This document shows, piece after piece, positions 14,823 through 18,212 of a DNA stretch of 18,212 nt; the stretch's first letter is position 1; every line of letters begins with the position of its first letter. A model generated the notes under the pieces. It was not told the origin of the DNA. It did not search any database and worked only from the letters and a program-made list of their open reading frames with translations. Origin of the DNA: an uncultured Clostridium sp. (GTDB lineage: Bacteria; Bacillota; Clostridia; Lachnospirales; Lachnospiraceae); NCBI GenBank assembly GCA_900543885.1, contig UQTA01000062.1:1-18212 (forward strand), written 5' to 3'. A program made the position numbers and the translations under genes.

Positions 14823-14889
14823 TTTCATTTGTGCATTATAACATGAGAAAAGTTCGTTTTTGCCCTTACATTCATGCAGATTGTGGTAT

Positions 14890-16902
14890 CTATAGTCTTT
14901 TACGGACACCATCTATTAACACTTCCATCACAGATGCAGTCGTCAGTTTTGGTGACAATTGTTCAAAATCATCCTGGAGATACCGGATCCCATTTTCCAA
15001 AAAACGCATTGAAACAATTGATTCCTGAAAATCAATGGCAATAAATAAAACTGCCCGTACCATTTCTTCTTCATATTCCAATCCTTTTTTTAAGAAATAC
15101 AGATCAAATATCCGTTTTTCTGTATATTCAGACGGAACAATCACACAAAGAAGCTGATTGCGGACTCTTAAATGTCTGGGATCCATAAAAAACTGGTTCA
15201 ATACTTCTTTAGAATTTATATCTTTGCCCCATTGGTATGAAAGCAGCTGAAAAATACTCTGAATCCCATAAATAGAGAAATCTCTATGAACAGCCAGTTC
15301 ATCCCACTTTAATTGTTGGGCACTATAGAACAAATCATACCCACTTAACAGTACCTGCCTACGTACCTGCTCTATATCTTCCGGAGTCATCATTGCATGT
15401 ACATACAGATACGACCACGTATAATGATATGCATAACTATTAAAGCTGCCGATCACCCAGTCATAATTTTCCACAGGCAGCTTTCTCGCATCGTAAAAAG
15501 GATATATCTCCATTTTCCCGATCCACCAGTCTCCCAACCGTCGTACTATATCTTTTGCAATAATCTGCGCACTGGATTTCCCATTTCTAGCACAAAGCAA
15601 TATTTTTCTTGGAACATAAGGATAATCAATAACATTGAGTATTTTATATAAACTGACACCTAAAAGCTGTGTATTATACTCATTGATCTTTAAATCTGCT
15701 TTATGGCTCAAAAACTCCCCAATACTGTCTGCCAATGCGAGCACAAAGGGGGATCTTTTAATCGCATTTTCCGAAATACTGTTGCCAAGCATAAAGCAAT
15801 CTGCATACCCAAAGTTTTTCTGAAACAGCAATCGAAGCATATCTGGAATCAAAGCAGTTACTAATTGAGAGTTTGATATTTCATCCGGAACCTTCCACTG
15901 TTCTTTTAAGTTTTCTACCACCTGCTCTGTAAGATTTTTTGCTTTCGTATAAAAAATAGAAAAACGCTTTTTCAGTTCTGGCATCTGCTCCCAGTCTCCC
16001 CACATTAAAAACAAGGCTGCCAGCGCTGCAATTTCACCTTCCACATTTGAAATATCCTGTAAATATCCTGAAATATTTTTCAGATTTTCAAGCAACTTCA
16101 CGGCCAGTGTCCATTCTTTTGATAAAGGCAGCTTTTTTCTGTAAACTGACCACCGCTCAGAATCCGCTTCAATCAGATTTCCTGACTGTATCCGATTTCT
16201 CAACAAAAGCACATAATCTACTAAACGGTTGATATATGTATCAAACAATTCATTTTCAGATGCACGTATCGTATCCAGCACTGTTTTGCGTACTTTATCC
16301 TTATCTCCACGATCTCTAAAAGCGCGCTCATACACCTGATCATTAAATGCTACTACGCGGATCCGAAAATGATTTTCATACAATTCCAGCATACAAAGCC
16401 TCTGGCTAAATTCATCACCGCATAGTTTCATCCCATGACCAGGGCGGCTTATCAGAGAAATTCCAAATGATTTAAGAAATTCCCTGACCCATGTCATTTT
16501 CTTCTTTACTGTGCTGGAAGAACAATATAACTGCGCTGCCAATTCATCCAATAAAAAATACCCATCCTCATCTGTAGCCTGACGGCACATGATTGCTCTT
16601 GCCAGTTGATAAGAAAGTCTCTCCCTTGTATTGTTTTCTACATTATTGAATAAAATATTCAGCCATTCCCTAATCTTCGCAAACTGATCTGGTTCATCAA
16701 TCTGCAAAATATACCCTTTACCGCGAACAGAATCCAAGGTGCAGCCACATTCTTTTAGAAAAACTCTCAAATGTTCTATATCATTTTTTATTGTCCGCTC
16801 AGATAAATTTAATTCTCTAGCAAGGTCTCCTGCTTTTAAGTATCCGTTTGACTGCAAAAGTAGATAGGCCATTTTCAAAATTCTCTTTTCCTCCGTTGCC
16901 AT
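14890..16902 (-). CDS. PRD-type transcriptional regulator of the PTS operon (HTH-PRD-PRD-EIIB-EIIA-like)
   Basis: The 670-residue protein has an N-terminal helix-turn-helix (about 8-68, YLKAGDLARELNLSERTIKN) and a second HTH (about 115-165). Two PRD-like helical regions follow (about 200-305 and 315-425). Then come an EIIB-like domain (433-520) with the phospho-acceptor motif LCARNGKSS (C437) and a C-terminal EIIA-like region (about 545-670). This is the MtlR/LicR architecture of DNA-binding activators, not the RNA-binding BglG type. Expected PRD histidines appear replaced: LVDYVLLLRNRI for the usual D-H-L pattern, VTALIPDML, and VSLYKIL. The EIIA-like part has no histidine at the expected place, near VIVPSEY. 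Control through C437 is therefore most likely. Start at 16902 follows AAAGGA by eight bases. It lies directly upstream of IIC and probably controls it. Confidence 0.85.
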   Translation of the reverse strand: MATEEKRILKMAYLLLQSNGYLKAGDLARELNLSERTIKNDIEHLRVFLKECGCTLDSVRGKGYILQIDEPDQFAKIREWLNILFNNVENNTRERLSYQLARAIMCRQATDEDGYFLLDELAAQLYCSSSTVKKKMTWVREFLKSFGISLISRPGHGMKLCGDEFSQRLCMLELYENHFRIRVVAFNDQVYERAFRDRGDKDKVRKTVLDTIRASENELFDTYINRLVDYVLLLRNRIQSGNLIEADSERWSVYRKKLPLSKEWTLAVKLLENLKNISGYLQDISNVEGEIAALAALFLMWGDWEQMPELKKRFSIFYTKAKNLTEQVVENLKEQWKVPDEISNSQLVTALIPDMLRLLFQKNFGYADCFMLGNSISENAIKRSPFVLALADSIGEFLSHKADLKINEYNTQLLGVSLYKILNVIDYPYVPRKILLCARNGKSSAQIIAKDIVRRLGDWWIGKMEIYPFYDARKLPVENYDWVIGSFNSYAYHYTWSYLYVHAMMTPEDIEQVRRQVLLSGYDLFYSAQQLKWDELAVHRDFSIYGIQSIFQLLSYQWGKDINSKEVLNQFFMDPRHLRVRNQLLCVIVPSEYTEKRIFDLYFLKKGLEYEEEMVRAVLFIAIDFQESIVSMRFLENGIRYLQDDFEQLSPKLTTASVMEVLIDGVRKRL

Positions 16903-16953
16903 TTGTCAATGTCCTTTCTTAAATATGTTTAACATACATTCCTACTAAAAAAA

Positions 16954-16996
16954 AATAAGACCTTTCAAAGAGTCAATCCTCTTGAAAAGCCTTATT
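16954..16996 (-). terminator. Terminator of the rRNA/tRNA operon
   Basis: In the minus-strand RNA an 18-base arm (16979-16996) pairs almost completely, with two G-U pairs and one bulged base, to 16954-16972, leaving a six-base loop. A run of nine Us overlaps the end of the stem and follows it. It lies directly after the last tRNA gene. Confidence 0.92.
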
Positions 16997-16999
16997 TAA

Positions 17000-17079
17000 T
17001 GCGGGTAACAGGACTTGAACCTGCACTCTCTCGAACCAGAACCTAAATCTGGCGCGTCTGCCAATTCCGCCATACCCGC
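17000..17079 (-). tRNA. tRNA-Leu (anticodon TAG)
   Basis: The 7-bp acceptor stem GCGGGTA/TACCCGC, D-arm GGCGGAATTGGCAGACGC, anticodon stem CCAGA/TCTGG around TTTAGGT, a class II variable arm and T-arm AGGTTCAAGTCCT are all present. Discriminator A; CCA is not encoded. Confidence 0.96.
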
Positions 17080-17132
17080 ATAATTTAGAAAAAACCGCTC
17101 CCTTATATATAAGAGATCGGTTTTCATCTTAA

Positions 17133-17217
17133 TGCGGGTGGCCGGACTTGAACCGGCACGGATGATAAGTCCGAGGGATTTTAAGTCCCTTGTGTCTGCC
17201 TATTCCACCACACCCGC
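17133..17217 (-). tRNA. tRNA-Leu (anticodon TAA)
   Basis: Acceptor GCGGGTG/CACCCGC, anticodon stem GGGA/TCCC around a loop carrying TAA, and a long class II variable arm (TCGGACTTATCATCCG) typical of leucine tRNAs. T-arm CCGGTTCAAGTCCGG. Discriminator A; no encoded CCA. Confidence 0.96.
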
Positions 17218-17227
17218 ATATAACAAA

Positions 17228-17300
17228 TGGGGCCTACAGGGCTCGAACCTGTGACCCTCTGCTTGTAAGGCAGATGCTCTCCCAGCTGAGCTAAGACCCC
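17228..17300 (-). tRNA. tRNA-Val (anticodon TAC)
   Basis: Acceptor GGGGTCT/AGGCCCC (one T-G pair), D-arm TAGCTCAGCTGGGAGAGC, anticodon stem CTGC/GCAG with anticodon TAC, T-arm CAGGTTCGAGCCCTG. Discriminator A; no encoded CCA. Confidence 0.96.
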
Positions 17301-17333
17301 AACTTGTATAAGTTGTTTTGCATAAAATGCAAA

Positions 17334-17407
17334 CGACCCGGAACGGGATCGAACCGTCGACCTCCGCCGTGACAGGGCGGCGCTCTAACCAGCTGAGCCA
17401 CCGGGCC
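17334..17407 (-). tRNA. tRNA-Asp (anticodon GTC)
   Basis: Acceptor GGCCCGG/CCGGGTC, D-arm TGGCTCAGCTGGTTAGAGC, anticodon stem CCGCC/GGCGG around CTGTCAC, T-arm ACGGTTCGATCCCGT. Discriminator G, as expected for Asp. Confidence 0.96.
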
Positions 17408-17451
17408 ATATAAATTAATATAGTTCCTTAAAAACCTCAGTTCAGGAAGAG

Positions 17452-17525
17452 TGGACCTTCGGGGACTTGAACCCAGGACCGACCGGTTATGAGCCGGTTG
17501 CTCTAACCAACTGAGCTAAAGGTCC
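17452..17525 (-). tRNA. tRNA with CAT anticodon, probably tRNA-Ile2 (lysidine type)
   Basis: Acceptor GGACCTT/AAGGTCC, D-arm TAGCTCAGTTGGTTAGAGC, anticodon stem CCGG/CCGG with anticodon CAT, T-arm TGGGTTCAAGTCCCC (one weak pair). It lacks the initiator's mismatched first pair and GGG/CCC anticodon stem, so it is not tRNA-fMet. C4-G69 and C5-G68 are the acceptor pairs used by TilS to recognise tRNA-Ile2, and the 5' half resembles Firmicutes Ile2, favouring Ile2 over elongator Met. Confidence 0.93.
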
Positions 17526-17557
17526 GAACTATATTCGTACCTGCTGCTAAGCAGTAA

Positions 17558-17630
17558 AGCCGATGATCGGACTCGAACCGATAACCTGCTGATTACAAAT
17601 CAGCTGCTCTGCCAATTGAGCCACATCGGC
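17558..17630 (-). tRNA. tRNA-Thr (anticodon TGT)
   Basis: Acceptor GCCGATG/CATCGGC, D-arm TGGCTCAATTGGCAGAGC, anticodon stem CTGAT/ATCAG around TTGTA, T-arm TCGGTTCGAGTCCGA. The discriminator reads T in the DNA. Confidence 0.96.
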
Positions 17631-17654
17631 ATGATGTGTGAACCTTAGTTCAAA

Positions 17655-17726
17655 TGACCCCAACGAGATTCGAACTCGTGTTACCGCCGTGAAAGGGCGA
17701 TGTCTTAACCGCTTGACCATGGGGCC
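17655..17726 (-). tRNA. tRNA-Glu (anticodon TTC)
   Basis: Acceptor GGCCCCA/TGGGGTC (one G-T-type weak pair), D-arm TGGTCAAGCGGTTAAGAC, anticodon stem CGCC/GGCG with loop CTTTCAC, T-arm CGAGTTCGAATCTCG. Discriminator A. Confidence 0.96.
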
Positions 17727-17760
17727 ATATTTTATAGTGGTCGCCATGACTTCCACTAAA

Positions 17761-17833
17761 CTCCCCGAGTAGGACTCGAACCTACGACCCAACGGTTAAC
17801 AGCCGTTTGCTCTACCGACTGAGCTATCGAGGA
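17761..17833 (-). tRNA. tRNA-Asn (anticodon GTT)
   Basis: Acceptor TCCTCGA/TCGGGGA (one weak pair), D-arm TAGCTCAGTCGGTAGAGC, anticodon stem ACGG/CCGT with loop CTGTTAA, T-arm GTAGGTTCGAGTCCTAC. Discriminator G. First tRNA after the 23S gene. Confidence 0.96.
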
Positions 17834-17856
17834 ATATCAATTGCGCTGACTGGTAT

Positions 17857-17885
17857 ATTATACTATACTTTTTTTATTTTTGCAA
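17857..17885 (-). promoter_or_regulatory. Promoter of the tRNA array
   Basis: On the minus strand -35 TTGCAA (17880-17885) and a perfect -10 TATAAT (17857-17862) are spaced by 17 A-rich bases. It lies 24 bases upstream of tRNA-Asn, so the eight tRNAs can be transcribed independently of the rRNA genes. Confidence 0.75.
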
Positions 17886-17977
17886 GCACAATTTTTATTT
17901 TTTTACGTACCTTCAAAACCACATATTGAACTACCGAATATCTACAACCTTTTGTTCCATAACCTGGCGACTCATTC

Positions 17978-18062
17978 ATAAAACCTTGCGGTTTTATTCA
18001 TGTCATTGGCTTCGCCAATGCCTGAAGCTTTCCGGATCCAGCCTTATGAAAGCAAGCTTTCA
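17978..18062. repeat. Tandem short hairpins in the 23S-tRNA spacer
   Basis: Three palindromes follow each other: ATAAAACC-TTGC-GGTTTTAT (17978-17997), CATTGGC-TTC-GCCAATG (18004-18020) and TGAAAGC-AA-GCTTTCA (18047-18062). They resemble the hairpin blocks at 1085-1300 and 3150-3262 in style. Some may be rRNA-processing stems. No 5S rRNA-like sequence is present in the 17834-18105 spacer. Confidence 0.55.
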
Positions 18063-18105
18063 ACGGCTTCCTCCGCAAATCTTCTGTCGCTCTCTCAGAC
18101 CTTAT

Positions 18106-18212
18106 TGGTCAAGCCCTCGACCGATTAGTATCAGTCAGCTTCATGCGTCACCGCACTTCCACCTCTGACCTATCTACCTTGTCGTCTTCAAGGGGTCTTA
18201 CTACCTGCGTAT
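18106..18212 (-). rRNA. rrl: 23S ribosomal RNA, 3' end (partial)
   Basis: The reverse complement reads as the conserved 3' end of bacterial 23S rRNA, including GAAGACGACAAGGTAGATAG, GTGACGCATGAAGCTGACTG and ACTAATCGGTCGAGGGCTTG. The mature 3' end is placed near 18106 by comparison with the usual ACTAAT...GGCTTAACC ending, with a few bases of uncertainty. The rest of the gene lies beyond the right edge. Confidence 0.93.

Noticed and set aside
14763..14889. Sigma-54 promoter for a LevR-type mannose PTS operon
   Set aside because: No GG-N10-GC pattern of the -24/-12 type was seen, and the regulator has no AAA+ sigma-54 activation domain.
17200..17792. Short minus-strand open frames across the tRNA genes
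   Set aside because: They are translations of tRNA genes; the cloverleaf structures explain the sequence fully.
17000..17833. Regularly spaced repeated segments suggesting a CRISPR array
   Set aside because: The repeated words are tRNA D- and T-arm consensus sequences; spacing and content match tRNAs, with no identical direct repeats.

Overview
The window looks like chromosome from a strictly anaerobic, gut-type clostridium, most likely a Lachnospiraceae member of the Blautia/Dorea/Ruminococcus kind. This rests on the gene content (electron-bifurcating [FeFe] hydrogenase, class III ribonucleotide reductase, mannose-family PTS, Lachnospiraceae-style cell-wall-binding repeat protein), the moderately low GC, strong AGGAGG-type ribosome binding sites and tRNAs without an encoded CCA. 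No species is claimed. After the early + strand regulator, every convincing gene reads on the minus strand.

Layout. 1-462: the 5' part of an IS200/IS605-type transposase running off the window, with a long imperfect hairpin upstream. 632-1066 (+): an Rrf2/IscR-like regulator with a cysteine cluster. 1085-1300: a GC-rich block of short hairpins, then a bidirectional terminator. 1428-2243 (-): a secreted choline-binding-repeat protein with an NPCBM-like C-terminus. 2462-9811 (-): an anaerobic redox block in transcription order nrdD, hydC, hydB, hydA, nrdG. The bifurcating hydrogenase operon lies between the class III reductase and its activase; terminators and promoters split the block into three transcription units. 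10215-16902 (-): an amino-sugar PTS locus in transcription order: PRD-type regulator, IIC, IID, NagA-like deacetylase, IIB, ChbG/YdjC-like deacetylase, IIA. 17000-17833 (-): eight tRNA genes (Asn, Glu, Thr, CAT, Asp, Val, Leu-TAA, Leu-TAG) with their own promoter and a strong terminator. 18106-18212 (-): the 3' end of a 23S rRNA gene. No 5S gene lies between the 23S and the tRNAs.

How the genes fit together. HydABC would couple NADH and reduced ferredoxin to H2, and a Rex-like site lies upstream of hydC. NrdD/NrdG make dNTPs without oxygen, and an NrdR-box-like palindrome sits at the nrdD promoter. The PTS would import and phosphorylate an N-acetylated amino sugar or short oligosaccharide, and the two deacetylases would remove its acetyl groups. 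Glucosamine-6-P deaminase and any phospho-glycosidase must be encoded elsewhere.

The features most worth a second look are three hairpin-rich intergenic elements, a PRD regulator whose expected phospho-histidines all appear replaced, a ChbG-family protein lacking a canonical metal-ligand histidine, and the absent 5S gene. I did not find a clearly new defence or mobile system.
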